Assembly: GCF_026723865.1 (NCBI RefSeq)
Contig: NZ_CP113529.1
Location: forward strand, 1,550,001 to 1,614,000
Direction of reading: 5' to 3'
DNA length: 64,000 nucleotides
DNA from: Mycobacterium sp. Aquia_216
GTDB lineage: Bacteria > Actinomycetota > Actinomycetes > Mycobacteriales > Mycobacteriaceae
This document shows positions 1 through 8,561 of this stretch, piece by piece. The translations under genes were made by a program, and so were the position numbers. Within the stretch, counting starts at the first letter, position 1. Each line of letters opens with the position of its first letter. The notes beneath the pieces were generated by a model. It was not told the origin of the DNA. It ran no database searches and saw only the letters and a list, made by a program, of their open reading frames with translations.

Positions 1-220
1 CGCCGAATCCGGGCCCGCGTTCCCGGGGTGAGCCCGCCGGGTGGGGCCGGCCGGCAGCGGCCGCAGTTGATTCCCAGCACGGCTGTTTAGCGTTCTGAAG
101 GCGTGAGCGAGTGGGCAATCGTCGGGATGGCCGACTGGTGGCGCATCGCTCAATCATGTTGATGTTCAGTGCGTTTCGATGACTCAAACGACGTCGGTAC
201 GGCCGGGGCAGGGGAAGGCG
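1..220. other. Left-edge non-coding stretch
   Basis: No gene can be supported here. A frame open from base 1 to a TAG at 88-90 could be the last codons of a gene lying to the left, but it is too short and GC-rich to judge. The rest is the upstream region of the first PPE gene, with no clear promoter. Confidence 0.3.
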
Positions 221-1492
221 ATGGATTTCGGAGCGTTACCGCCGGAGGTCAACTCGGGCAGAATCTACGCGGGGCCGGGGTCGGCTCCCTTGCTGGCCGC
301 CGCGGCCGCCTGGGACGGGTTGGCCACCGAATTGCATTCGACGGCGGCGGCTTACGGGTCGGCGATCTCGGACCTCACGAGCTCCGGCTGGCATGGGCCG
401 TCGTCGATGTCGATGTCGGCCGCCGCGGCACCCTACATCGGGTGGCTGCGGAGAACCGCCGCGCAGGCCGAGCAGACGGCAGGTCAAGCCAATGCGGCGG
501 CGGGCGCCTATGAGGCCGCGTTCGCGGCCAGCGTGCCGCCGCCGGTGATTGCAGCCAATCGCTCGCTGTTGGCGTCGCTGATTGCGACCAACGTCCTCGG
601 TCAGAACACCCCGTCGATCGCGGCCACGGAGGCCCAGTACGCCGAGATGTGGGCCCAGGATGCCGCGGCGATGTACACCTATGCCGGCTCGTCGACGGCC
701 GCGACCCGGCTGGGCACGTTCAGCGAACCAACGACGAACACCGACACCAGTGGCCAGGCCGACCAGGAGGCCGCGACCAACGCCGCAACGCAGTCTTCGC
801 CCGGCTCTGATGTGCAATCGGCGTTGTCGCAGTTGACATCTCAGACCTCGTCCACGGCGCAAAGCGCGACCATCAACGCGGCGGCCACGACGACGTCGGC
901 GGCGACCGCGACCGCGAGCTCGACGTCGTCGACCGGAATCGTTTCGGACCTCAACGGGGTTTTGAAAACGTTCAACAGCGTGCTCAACACGGTGGCGGGG
1001 CCGTACACGCCGCTGGGCGTAGCGGGCCTGATGAAGAACTGGTACCAGGTGTCGATCAGTATTCCGAACCTTGGTGTCGGCATCCAGGGCATCGGCCCCC
1101 TATTGAATCCCAAACCCATCAGCGGAGCGCTGGCACCGCTTTTGCACAGCGACCTGCTGGCCGGCTCCTGGGAGTCGGCGGGTGCGGCGTCGGCCGCGAC
1201 GGGTCGCGCCGGCCTGGTCGGATCGTTGTCCGTGCCCGCCAACTGGGCCTCGTCCGTGCCGGCGGTCAGAACGGTCGCCTCGGAGCTCCCGGAGACCTTG
1301 CTCGAAACCGCGCCGGAGTCGGGTCTGCAAGGCATGTTCGGCCCGACGGCGCTGTCCAGCCTGGCCGGACGCGCTGCTGGGGGGACGGCCACGCGTGCCG
1401 TCGCTGGGCCCGTTCGAGTGCCCGGTGCCGTAGCCATCGACGACATCGCCACCACTTCCACCGTCATCGTGATCCCACCGAACGCGAAATAA
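221..1492 (+). CDS. PPE family protein (PPE-SVP subfamily)
   Basis: 423-residue PPE protein, a family of mycobacterial proteins usually exported by type VII (ESX) systems to the cell surface. The N-terminal PPE domain spans about residues 1-165: it opens MDFGALPPE with Pro-Pro at 7-8 and carries an SxWxG element (GWHGPSS) near residue 63. A Ser/Thr/Ala-rich linker follows, and the PPE-SVP motif (GSLSVPANW) sits near residue 335. I chose the ATG at 221 rather than the in-frame ATG at 179 because it gives the canonical PPE start and follows an AGGGGAAGG Shine-Dalgarno. The next PPE gene begins 11 bp after its stop, so the two are probably co-transcribed. No PE partner gene is visible; it may lie to the left or be encoded elsewhere. 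Function of this member unknown. Confidence 0.93.
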   Translation: MDFGALPPEVNSGRIYAGPGSAPLLAAAAAWDGLATELHSTAAAYGSAISDLTSSGWHGPSSMSMSAAAAPYIGWLRRTAAQAEQTAGQANAAAGAYEAAFAASVPPPVIAANRSLLASLIATNVLGQNTPSIAATEAQYAEMWAQDAAAMYTYAGSSTAATRLGTFSEPTTNTDTSGQADQEAATNAATQSSPGSDVQSALSQLTSQTSSTAQSATINAAATTTSAATATASSTSSTGIVSDLNGVLKTFNSVLNTVAGPYTPLGVAGLMKNWYQVSISIPNLGVGIQGIGPLLNPKPISGALAPLLHSDLLAGSWESAGAASAATGRAGLVGSLSVPANWASSVPAVRTVASELPETLLETAPESGLQGMFGPTALSSLAGRAAGGTATRAVAGPVRVPGAVAIDDIATTSTVIVIPPNAK

Positions 1493-1503
1493 GGAGTACA
1501 GCA

Positions 1504-2856
1504 ATGATTTTCGGAGATTTCGCGTTATTGCCACCGGAGATCATCTCCGCCCAGATCCACTCGGGCTCGGGCGCGGGATCGCTGCTGGCTGCGGCGGAGA
1601 GTTGGGACGGGCTGGCTGCCGAGCTGCATTCCACCGCGGCCTCCTACGAATCGGCGATCTCGGGGCTGACCAACGACTCGTGGGCGGGTCCGTCCTCGGA
1701 GTCCATGGCGGCCGCGGCCGCACCCTATGTGACGTGGCTGTCGACCACTGCCGGTCAGGCTGAGGAGGCGGCCGCCGGGGCGCGGGTCGCGGCCGGCGCC
1801 TACGAGGCAGTGCTGGCAGCCACGGTGCCGCCGGCACTCGTAGCGGCGAACCGCAGCGAGCTGCAATCGCTGCTGGCGAGCAATGTCCTCGGACAAAACG
1901 GTGGCGCGATCGCGGCCAACGAAGCCGAGTACGGCCAGATGTGGGCCCAGGATGTCGACGCGATGTTCGGCTATGCCAGCGCCTCGTCGGACGCGGGCGA
2001 CCTGAGCTCGTTCACCGACCCGCCGAAGACCACCAATGATGACGCTCAGGCGGCGCAGTCGGCGGCGACCACCTCATCGAGCACGGCCTCCAGCAGCTCG
2101 TCGACGTCGTGGCTCACCCAGATCGAGAACTACATCACCTCGCTCACGACCCAATACACCGACTCCTGGGAGAATTTGATCACCGGAGCCACCGGTAATT
2201 CACAGATCGCCCCGCTCTGGGAGACGCTGTACTCCAGCATTTCGGGAATCGGCAGCCAGGGCACCTGGACCAACGTCGTGAACAGCAGTTCCAGCCTTGG
2301 CATTTCGCAGTGGAAGAACTTCTTCATTTATCGGCCGTGGAGCGCCGGCATCGCGAAATCTGGTCTGGGGGCGGGTCTTTCGTCGCCTGGCCACATTGCA
2401 CCGCATGTCGCATCGGCCAGTCTGGGTAATGCGCCCACCGTGGGGAGACTGTCGGTGCCGGCGAGCTGGGCAACCGCCACCCCGGCGATGAGGTTGGCCG
2501 CCACCGCGCTACCGGCGACCAGCGCCGCCGCGTCCGCCACCGGAGTGTTTCCGGGAAACCTGGTCAACGAGGCGACCCTGGGCAGTTTGTCGGGCGGCGC
2601 GCTGGGCAGCCCGGCTTCCCGCGCCGTGCGATCCACCGAAATACAGAGGCGCGCCGTCACCGGTGAGCGCCGGCAGGAGCCGGTCAAGCTCGACCGCGTC
2701 ATCGCGCAACTGCAGGAGATGCCCGATCAGGTCCAGCACTGGAACGTCGACGAGTCCGGACTCGACGAGTTGGTCGCGCGACTGCGAACCACGCCTGGTG
2801 TGCACGCGGTACACGTCAACGAAGGCAAAGAGACCGCGGCCGCGCGGTCCGAATAA
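1504..2856 (+). CDS. PPE family protein with extra C-terminal segment
   Basis: 450-residue PPE protein, paralogous to the upstream gene. The PPE domain ([12 protein letters not shown] start, DSWAGPSS WxG element near residue 58) covers about residues 1-170. A Ser-rich linker follows and the SVP motif (GRLSVPASW) lies near residue 315. Beyond the usual end, residues about 383-450 form a charged, Ala-poor tail with [19 protein letters not shown] and GVHAVHV, quite unlike the low-complexity linker and looking like a small folded module. AAGGAG lies just before the ATG. A DUF732 gene starts 14 bp downstream, so the three genes read as one transcription unit. Export through an ESX system is expected from the family, not shown by the sequence. 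Confidence 0.93.
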   Translation: MIFGDFALLPPEIISAQIHSGSGAGSLLAAAESWDGLAAELHSTAASYESAISGLTNDSWAGPSSESMAAAAAPYVTWLSTTAGQAEEAAAGARVAAGAYEAVLAATVPPALVAANRSELQSLLASNVLGQNGGAIAANEAEYGQMWAQDVDAMFGYASASSDAGDLSSFTDPPKTTNDDAQAAQSAATTSSSTASSSSSTSWLTQIENYITSLTTQYTDSWENLITGATGNSQIAPLWETLYSSISGIGSQGTWTNVVNSSSSLGISQWKNFFIYRPWSAGIAKSGLGAGLSSPGHIAPHVASASLGNAPTVGRLSVPASWATATPAMRLAATALPATSAAASATGVFPGNLVNEATLGSLSGGALGSPASRAVRSTEIQRRAVTGERRQEPVKLDRVIAQLQEMPDQVQHWNVDESGLDELVARLRTTPGVHAVHVNEGKETAAARSE

Positions 2857-2870
2857 CCGAAGGAGGATCC

Positions 2871-3233
2871 ATGAAGAAATGGCCTGCACTACTTGGCATT
2901 TCGATGGGAATAATCTTCGCGGTGCCCGCGCACGCCGACCCGGGCATGGAGGAACCGCCGAACGACGACAACAACGACGCGTTCATTGCCGACCTACACA
3001 AGGTGGGCATCAACTTTCAGGACCCGGCCCAAGCCGTCAGCGCCGGAAAAACGGTGTGCGGGTTGATCCATCACGGTGTCTCCGGTCTGCAACTCCTCAA
3101 CGATCTCAAGGACAACAACCCGGGGCTGAGTACCAGCGGTGCTGCGCAGTTCGCCACGCTCTCGGCGAAATCGTATTGCCCGCGCCAACTCCAAGCCGGC
3201 GACGAAGTCAACGGTAAGAACGGCAAGAGCTAA
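2871..3233 (+). CDS. DUF732 secreted protein
   Basis: 120-residue exported protein. An N-terminal signal peptide (MKKWPALLGISMGIIFAVPAHA) ends at an Ala-x-Ala site before DPGMEE. The mature part has the DUF732 pattern: an acidic start, DxxFxxxLHKVGI, then two conserved cysteines (VCGLIHHG and SYCPRQ) expected to form a disulfide. DUF732 proteins are common small secreted mycobacterial proteins of unknown function. AGGAGG precedes the ATG. The stop codon overlaps the stop of the convergent GntR gene, both falling within four bases. Confidence 0.88.
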   Translation: MKKWPALLGISMGIIFAVPAHADPGMEEPPNDDNNDAFIADLHKVGINFQDPAQAVSAGKTVCGLIHHGVSGLQLLNDLKDNNPGLSTSGAAQFATLSAKSYCPRQLQAGDEVNGKNGKS

Positions 3234-3883
3234 ACCAGTTCGGCGCCAAGGCCGATCGCGCGCACGGTGCCGGCGAGGTGGGTCTGCACGGCCTGCAACG
3301 CCCGTGGTAGATCGCCATCGCGCAGCGCTTCGGCGATGCCGAGGTGCTCGTGCATGATCGTCGTCACTCGATCCGGTTCGCGCAACGCCGATTCGCCGGT
3401 CATCCGCATCTGGCGGTCGCGCAGCGAGGAGTAGAAGCCGCACAGAATCGCGTTCTGCGACTCGTCCAGGGTGATGGCGTGGAAGGCGCGGTCGGAGTCG
3501 AGGAATTCTCGCCAATCGCTCGCAGCGGCGGCGTCATGCTGACGCTGCAACTCGGCCGACAACCGCTCGAACACCGCGGCGCAGGCGGCGGGCCCACGAT
3601 CGACCACCTTGCGGGCCGCGTACTGCTCGAATATCAGCCGGGCCTCGATGACCGCGCGGACCTCGTCAGCAGAGACCGGGACGACGAGCGCCCCGCGTTG
3701 CGGATACAGGCGCAGCAGGCCCTCGGCCTCCATACGCAGGAACGCCTCCCGCACCGGAGTCCGCGACATCCCCAGCGCGCTGGCGACGTCACCCTCACTG
3801 ATCAACTCGCCGCCGGGAAACACGCCGGTGAGCACCTGGGTTTTGACATACTCGAGCGCCCGGTCCTTGGCGCTCGCTGCCAC
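3230..3883 (-). CDS. GntR-family regulator, FCD subfamily
   Basis: 217-residue transcription factor. Residues about 6-75 are a GntR winged helix-turn-helix (ISEGDVASALGMSRTPVREAFLRME is typical). Residues about 80-210 are an all-helical FCD ligand-binding domain, with histidines in DRAFHAI and MHEHLGI at the positions that usually bind a metal and a small organic acid. It is divergent from a bicupin gene across 129 bp containing repeated GTATCT/AGATAC elements, so it most likely regulates that gene and itself. The ligand is not predictable; FCD regulators often respond to carboxylic or aromatic acids. Confidence 0.9.
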   Translation of the reverse strand: MAASAKDRALEYVKTQVLTGVFPGGELISEGDVASALGMSRTPVREAFLRMEAEGLLRLYPQRGALVVPVSADEVRAVIEARLIFEQYAARKVVDRGPAACAAVFERLSAELQRQHDAAAASDWREFLDSDRAFHAITLDESQNAILCGFYSSLRDRQMRMTGESALREPDRVTTIMHEHLGIAEALRDGDLPRALQAVQTHLAGTVRAIGLGAELV

Positions 3884-3903
3884 GGCGCCCCCTTGTAGCT
3901 CAG

Positions 3904-3972
3904 TCGTATCTCAAGTGCGTCTATGACCGTACACCACGCTCGGATTGACACTGAGATACAAGATAGATACGA
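3904..3972. promoter_or_regulatory. Probable GntR operator elements between GntR and bicupin genes
   Basis: TCGTATCT at 3904-3911 is the exact reverse complement of AGATACGA at 3965-3972. A third copy, GAGATAC, at 3953-3959 is the reverse complement of GTATCTC at 3906-3912. The right-hand pair lies inside the bicupin promoter, between its -35 and -10 boxes. FCD-type GntR proteins bind short palindromes in divergent intergenic regions, so repression by the neighbouring regulator is a reasonable inference. Confidence 0.6.
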
Positions 3973-3973
3973 T
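3945..3973 (+). promoter_or_regulatory. Sigma-A type promoter of the bicupin gene
   Basis: TTGACA at 3945-3950 and TACGAT at 3968-3973 are separated by exactly 17 bp, a near-consensus housekeeping promoter. The expected transcript start is near 3980, leaving a leader of about 30 nt that contains AAGGAG before the ATG at 4013. Confidence 0.65.
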
Positions 3974-4012
3974 TCAAACACAAGATGCACTTAAGCACTA
4001 AGGAGAAGCACA

Positions 4013-5044
4013 ATGTCCACTGCGAACCCAGCCCAGACAGTGGCCGTGAACCTGGACCCGACGATCCCCGCACCGATGACCAACGTGGCCGAGTACGGAT
4101 TCGAGGGCCGGTTCGCCGACTGGGCCGATGACGCCTGCTACTTCGAGTACTCCAAGGCGGCCAATCCGATCGGATCCGGATTTGCGCCGCAGGTGCCGGT
4201 TACCCAGTTCGGGCCCGACGTCTACATGGACCAGCCGACAGGCGTGCTGCCCCTGGACCTGTCCTCGGACCTGGGCATCGCGGGCGCCGCGACCAGTCCC
4301 GCACTGCTGGCCAACTTCCTGCGGATCCGCGCTGGTGAGCAGATCGACACCAGTCCTAACGCCACCTCGCAGCTGTACTACGTGCTCTTCGGGCACGGCT
4401 TCGCCGCGGTCAACGGCCAGCTGGTCAAGTGGGAGAAGGGTGACTTCCTCACCCTGCCCGCGGGTGCCCGCTCGGTCTTCTACGCCGACTCCGAGGCGGC
4501 CATGTACTGGGTGCACGACGAGCCGCTGCTGCGCTACCTGGGCGCCGAAGCGCGTGAGCCGAGGTTTCGAGCGACCAAGTTCCGGCGGTCGGACGCGGTG
4601 TCCAAGCTGGAGGAGATCGCTTCGCGTCCCGGCGCCAACGACAAGAGCCGGGTGAGCGTGCTGCTGGCCAACGAGAACCAGGAGCAGACGCTGACCATCA
4701 CCCACGTCCTGTGGGCAATGTTCGGTGTGCTGCCCCCCAACCAGGAGCAGCGTCCCCACCGGCACCAGTCCGTCGCATTGGATCTCATTCTCGATGCACC
4801 GCCCAGCGGCTGCTACTCGTTGCTGGGAACTCGTCTCGACGAGCGGGGAAACATTGTCGACCCGATCCGGGTGGACTGGCAGGCCGGTGGTGCGTTCACC
4901 ACTCCGCCGGGGATGTGGCACGCCCACTTCAACGAGACCGACCAGCCGGCCCACTTGATTCCCGTTCAGGATGCGGGGCTGCAGACCCACCTGCGCAGTC
5001 TCGACATCAAATTCACCCAGCGACGCGACCTCGTTGCCGGCTGA
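4013..5044 (+). CDS. Bicupin (gentisate dioxygenase-like) protein
   Basis: 343-residue protein with two cupin domains, about residues 95-175 and 220-325. Its overall plan resembles gentisate and 1-hydroxy-2-naphthoate dioxygenases. In the first cupin the usual His-x-His is replaced by a stretch around NATSQLYYVLFG, so it probably cannot bind iron. The second keeps PHRHQ (His249, His251) and PPGMWHAH (His303, His305), suggesting the metal site is there. AAGGAG precedes the ATG. It sits alone, divergent from a GntR regulator and under a strong promoter with operator-like repeats, so it is probably induced by a specific compound. It could be an aromatic-ring dioxygenase or an isomerase-type cupin; the substrate cannot be read from sequence. 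Confidence 0.82.
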   Translation: MSTANPAQTVAVNLDPTIPAPMTNVAEYGFEGRFADWADDACYFEYSKAANPIGSGFAPQVPVTQFGPDVYMDQPTGVLPLDLSSDLGIAGAATSPALLANFLRIRAGEQIDTSPNATSQLYYVLFGHGFAAVNGQLVKWEKGDFLTLPAGARSVFYADSEAAMYWVHDEPLLRYLGAEAREPRFRATKFRRSDAVSKLEEIASRPGANDKSRVSVLLANENQEQTLTITHVLWAMFGVLPPNQEQRPHRHQSVALDLILDAPPSGCYSLLGTRLDERGNIVDPIRVDWQAGGAFTTPPGMWHAHFNETDQPAHLIPVQDAGLQTHLRSLDIKFTQRRDLVAG

Positions 5045-5104
5045 AGCTGCTGGCTGAACCGGGGCCCGTGCGCCGTCGAGGTTTGGTGAATAGTGTGACG
5101 TGGC

Positions 5105-6112
5105 ATGAAGTTGCCACTGCTGGGTCCGGTGTCGCTCACGGGCTTTCAGAACGGCTGGTTCTTCCTGTTCCTGCTGGCCGTGCTGTTGGTGATAGGGCTC
5201 TATGTCGTCCAGCAATTCGCGCGACGGCGTCGCGTGTTGCCGTTCGCCAACATGGAAGTGCTCGAGCGCGTCGCCCCGGCCCGGCTGTCCCGGTGGCGCC
5301 ACATCCCGACGATCCTGCTGGCCGCCTCGCTGGTGCTGCTGACGACGGCGATGGCCGGGCCGACGACCGATGTCCGGATTCCACTCAACCGCGCGGTGGT
5401 GATGCTGGTCATCGACGTCTCGGAGTCCATGGCCGCCACCGATGTGGCTCCGACCCGGCTGGCCGCCGCGCAGGAAGCCGGTAAGCAATTCGCCGACGAG
5501 TTGACGCCGGCCATCAACCTCGGGCTGGTGGCGTTCGCGGCCAACGCCACCCTGCTGGTGTCTCCGACGACGAACCGCGGCGCCGTCAAAGCCGCGATCG
5601 ACGGGCTGCAGCCGGCGCCGAAAACCGCTACCGGAGAGGGCCTTTTCACCGCGCTGCAGGCGATCGCGACGGTCGGTGCGGTGATGGGCGGCGGCGACGG
5701 CCCGCCACCGGCACGCATCGTGCTGGAGTCCGACGGCGCCGAGAACGTGCCACTGGATCCCAACGCTCCGCAGGGAGCGTTCACCGCGGCGCGCGCGGCC
5801 AAGGCTGAGGGCGTTCAGATATCGACGATCTCCTTCGGTACGCCTGACGGCACCGTCCCTTATCAGGGCGCCACGATTCCGGTTCCGGTCGACGATCAGA
5901 CCCTGCAGGAAATCTGCAAGATCACCGACGGCCAGGCGTTCCATGCCAACAGCCTGGAGTCGCTCAAGGAGGTCTACGGGACGCTGCAACGCCAGATCGG
6001 CTACGAGACCGTCAAGGGCGACGCGAGCCTGGCGTGGTTGCTGCTCGGCTCCGTCGTGATGGCCGCCGCGGTGTTGGCCGGCCTGTTCCTCAACCGCAGG
6101 CTGCCCGCCTGA
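5105..6112 (+). CDS. VWA-domain membrane protein (BatA-like, Rv1481-like)
   Basis: 335-residue membrane protein resembling M. tuberculosis Rv1481 and BatA-type proteins. Two N-terminal membrane segments (about residues 15-37 and 60-80) precede a von Willebrand A domain (about 92-300) whose MIDAS starts with DVSESM (DxSxS); the conserved acidic residue appears in ESDGAEN. A third membrane helix near the C-terminus ends in NRRLPA. In this family the VWA domain faces outside and often works with MoxR ATPases and DUF58 proteins, none of which is nearby. The gene is tail-to-tail with a close paralogue. No good Shine-Dalgarno is seen before the ATG. Confidence 0.88.
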   Translation: MKLPLLGPVSLTGFQNGWFFLFLLAVLLVIGLYVVQQFARRRRVLPFANMEVLERVAPARLSRWRHIPTILLAASLVLLTTAMAGPTTDVRIPLNRAVVMLVIDVSESMAATDVAPTRLAAAQEAGKQFADELTPAINLGLVAFAANATLLVSPTTNRGAVKAAIDGLQPAPKTATGEGLFTALQAIATVGAVMGGGDGPPPARIVLESDGAENVPLDPNAPQGAFTAARAAKAEGVQISTISFGTPDGTVPYQGATIPVPVDDQTLQEICKITDGQAFHANSLESLKEVYGTLQRQIGYETVKGDASLAWLLLGSVVMAAAVLAGLFLNRRLPA

Positions 6113-6138
6113 CGGTCTAAGTAGGCAGCCTGCGGTTG
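6091..6138. terminator. Inverted repeat spanning both VWA stop codons, probable bidirectional terminator
   Basis: CAACCGCAGGCTGCC at 6091-6105 is the perfect reverse complement of 6124-6138, with an 18-nt loop holding both stop codons. Each arm encodes the shared C-terminal Asn-Arg-Arg-Leu-Pro of one paralogue. A 15-bp GC-rich hairpin between convergent genes with no U-tract fits mycobacterial terminators. Confidence 0.6.
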
Positions 6139-7100
6139 ATCAGCAGCGCCAACGCCGTCGCGACCAACGCGGTCAGCACCCCGAGGCGCAACCACCCGGA
6201 ACCTCCAGGCCCGGGGACGGTGCGATACCCGATCTCCTTCTGGATGGCTTGGTAGTCCTTGTTGAGTTCGTCGAGGTTTGCTGCGGTGTAGGCCTGCCCG
6301 CCGGCCAGCTGCGCGACTTTCTTCATCTGATCCGTCGAGACGGGGACATTCACCTGCGCTCCGTCCAAGGTGATGCTCCCGGTCTTGGTGCCGAACGAGA
6401 TCGTCGAGATGGGCACGCCCTGGTCCCTGGCCAGTCGCGACGCGGTGTAGACGCCGTCGTGCGGATCGCTGGGATCCGTCGGCCTGTTCTCGCCGCCGTC
6501 GGACAGCAGCACGATCCGGGCCGGCGGCGGAGTGTCCCCGCCGGTCGTGTTCGACGCATCGATCGCGTGCAGGGCGGTGTAGATGGCTTCACCGGTGGCC
6601 GTGCCCTCGCCGAACTGCAGCTTCGGCAGGGCATCGATGGTCGCCTGGTGCTGCGGGGTCGGCGGCACCAGCAGATACGGCGTTCCCGCAAACCCGACGA
6701 GCCCGAGGTTGATGCCCGGCGTCAGCGCCGTCGCGAACTTGCTGGCGGCTTGCTCCGCGGCCCGCAGGCGATCGGGCTCGACGTCGGTGGCCCGCATCGA
6801 ATGCGACATGTCGATCACGAGCATGACGACGGCCCGGTTGCGCGGTATGCGCATGTCATGGGTCGGGGTGGCCAGCGCGATGGTCAACAGCGCCAGGCTG
6901 AGCAGCGATACGGCTATCGGCAGGTGCCGCCACAACGACTGCGGCACCTCGGCGTCGGTGTAGCGGCGCAAGCGGTGTCGCCGGCGGGACTGAACGAGGA
7001 CATACACGGCGAGCAATGCCAGCGGGATCAGCCCGAACAGCAACAGCTCCGGACGTTGGAATCCGTAGAACGGCAGTGGGCCGATCACGGGAAGCGACAT
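6117..7100 (-). CDS. VWA-domain membrane protein, paralogue of the convergent gene
   Basis: 327-residue protein with the same architecture as the gene it faces: membrane segments at about residues 17-37 and 60-80, a VWA domain with MIDAS DMSHSM (DxSxS kept) and LLSDGGEN, and a C-terminal membrane helix ending NRRLPT. The two proteins share long identical stretches such as [10 protein letters not shown] and PPPARIVL, so they arose by duplication, and the copies are inverted with only 4 bp between stop codons. The pair may form a heteromeric surface assembly; that is inference. Confidence 0.87.
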   Translation of the reverse strand: MSLPVIGPLPFYGFQRPELLLFGLIPLALLAVYVLVQSRRRHRLRRYTDAEVPQSLWRHLPIAVSLLSLALLTIALATPTHDMRIPRNRAVVMLVIDMSHSMRATDVEPDRLRAAEQAASKFATALTPGINLGLVGFAGTPYLLVPPTPQHQATIDALPKLQFGEGTATGEAIYTALHAIDASNTTGGDTPPPARIVLLSDGGENRPTDPSDPHDGVYTASRLARDQGVPISTISFGTKTGSITLDGAQVNVPVSTDQMKKVAQLAGGQAYTAANLDELNKDYQAIQKEIGYRTVPGPGGSGWLRLGVLTALVATALALLINRRLPT

Positions 7101-7199
7101 TCAATTCACCTCCCCGTCGGGCCGCCGCTGACCTCCGGCGGACGCTGCCGCCAGTAAAGAGGAGACTTGAGGACCCGTCAAACGCGCACTGTTCGCGCG

Positions 7200-8513
7200 C
7201 TATTCGCGCCGCAGGCGCGAATCGACGAACTTCTCGAGTTCCTCCCATTCCCGCACCGCCGCCGAATACGGCGACGCGGGCTTGCCCACCGAACCGGGCT
7301 CCAACACGTAGGCCACCAGCTTGCCCAGCGGCTTGCCCGTTTCCAGCGCCTTGTCGACGGTGCTCTCCTCGGAGTAGTCACCGATATCGCGGAGCAGTTC
7401 GACGGCCAGGTCGAGTTGCTCGCGATCCACCGCGTCGGGCCCGTCGGCGAAGTCGTCGGCCAGCCCGGACAGCACGTAGATGTTCTCGTCGGTGACTTCC
7501 ACGGACAGGGATCCGTCGGTCGCCGCGGTGCGGATGTCGTCGTAGGTGCTCAAATCCGACAGGTCGTGGTCGTGCTCGTCAGCCAGATAGCGCGCCAGGG
7601 ACCGCTCGGAGGTGAACACGCTGATCCGTCCGTTGCGTCCCAGGAAGATCGGGCGGTCGTCGAGGTAGCAGCGCAGCGTGTAGAACGTGCCCGAACTCGT
7701 GATGATGCGGACCGGGTCGATACCGACCTGCAGCCAGAAGTCGTCGTCGCCGCCCAGCACCACGGTGTCGCCGGGCGCGCGGACCTCCGCCTCGTCCTCT
7801 TCCTCGTCTTCCTCGTCGACGGACTCATCGACGGGCTCGGCCTCTTCCTCGTCGACGGCTTCGCCGTCGGACTCGTCCTCGGGTTGTCCTTCGGATTCGT
7901 CTTCGGGCTCTTCACGCTCTTCGGCCAGCTCGTCGGCGGCCTTCTGCGCCGCCGCCTCGTCGACCTCGGGAGTGCTGACGATGTCCTCGACCGCGCTGAG
8001 CACGTCGTCCCAGCTGCGTCCGATGATCTCGGCGATCGAATTCCAGCGTTTGGCACCCGCTTTGCCGGTGAAGAGTTCGATGCCGCCGGATACCGTGCCG
8101 AGGCTGGGGTTGCCGTTGAAGAATTTCGACACCGCCGCCAGCTCACACACCGACCCGATCGACGACACGATCGCCAGCACGCCGGCCAGCGCCGTCACCG
8201 ACTCCTCGGACGGCTTCTCGGCCACCAGCTCTTCGACCGCCACCAGGTCGAACTGCTTGGCCTCGGCGGGTTCGAAACTGTGCGCGTGGGCCGTGGCCAG
8301 GTCCTTCCACGCCGGGTGATCGACCAGGTCGTGGTCGTCGCCGGAACGCACGAACGCGACGAGGTCGGCAACGGCCTCGAAGGCGTACAGGTCGTCGTCC
8401 TTGCCCAGGAACGCCTCCCACTCGTCGCCTGAGTCGCGCCAGCGCGGTGCCCACACGGTGTAGCGGTCCCCGTCGGACAGGCTCAGACGGACGGGGACGA
8501 GGTCAGCAGCCAT
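7200..8513 (-). CDS. Conserved mycobacterial protein, Rv3311-like
   Basis: 437-residue cytoplasmic protein with no signal peptide or membrane segment. It corresponds by sequence character and position (next to sapM) to M. tuberculosis Rv3311, whose function is unknown to me. Residues about 190-245 are a very acidic Glu/Asp run likely to be disordered, separating two folded parts. Each part has similar wording (FLGKDDDLYAFEAVADLVAFV and FLGRNGRISVFTSERSLARYL), which suggests an internal duplication of a small alpha/beta unit. It sits alone in orientation with sapM, 48 bp downstream on the same strand, so co-transcription is possible. Confidence 0.85.
   Translation of the reverse strand: MAADLVPVRLSLSDGDRYTVWAPRWRDSGDEWEAFLGKDDDLYAFEAVADLVAFVRSGDDHDLVDHPAWKDLATAHAHSFEPAEAKQFDLVAVEELVAEKPSEESVTALAGVLAIVSSIGSVCELAAVSKFFNGNPSLGTVSGGIELFTGKAGAKRWNSIAEIIGRSWDDVLSAVEDIVSTPEVDEAAAQKAADELAEEREEPEDESEGQPEDESDGEAVDEEEAEPVDESVDEEDEEEDEAEVRAPGDTVVLGGDDDFWLQVGIDPVRIITSSGTFYTLRCYLDDRPIFLGRNGRISVFTSERSLARYLADEHDHDLSDLSTYDDIRTAATDGSLSVEVTDENIYVLSGLADDFADGPDAVDREQLDLAVELLRDIGDYSEESTVDKALETGKPLGKLVAYVLEPGSVGKPASPYSAAVREWEELEKFVDSRLRRE
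7202..7222 (-). terminator. Stem-loop at the end of the Rv3311-like gene
   Basis: ATTCGCGCC (7202-7210), loop GCA, GGCGCGAAT (7214-7222): a perfect 9-bp stem overlapping the last codons and the stop codon. No U-tract follows. It could act as a terminator or protect the 3' end, or be a by-product of the Arg-rich C-terminus. Confidence 0.4.
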
Positions 8514-8561
8514 GCGGCACAGAATAGCGACGGTCGACGAGCGCGCCCGGCCCGGTTGGGA

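Noticed and set aside
3998..5989. 663-codon open frame antisense to the bicupin and first VWA gene
   Set aside because: Spans two well-supported genes and has no recognisable motif; an artefact of high GC.
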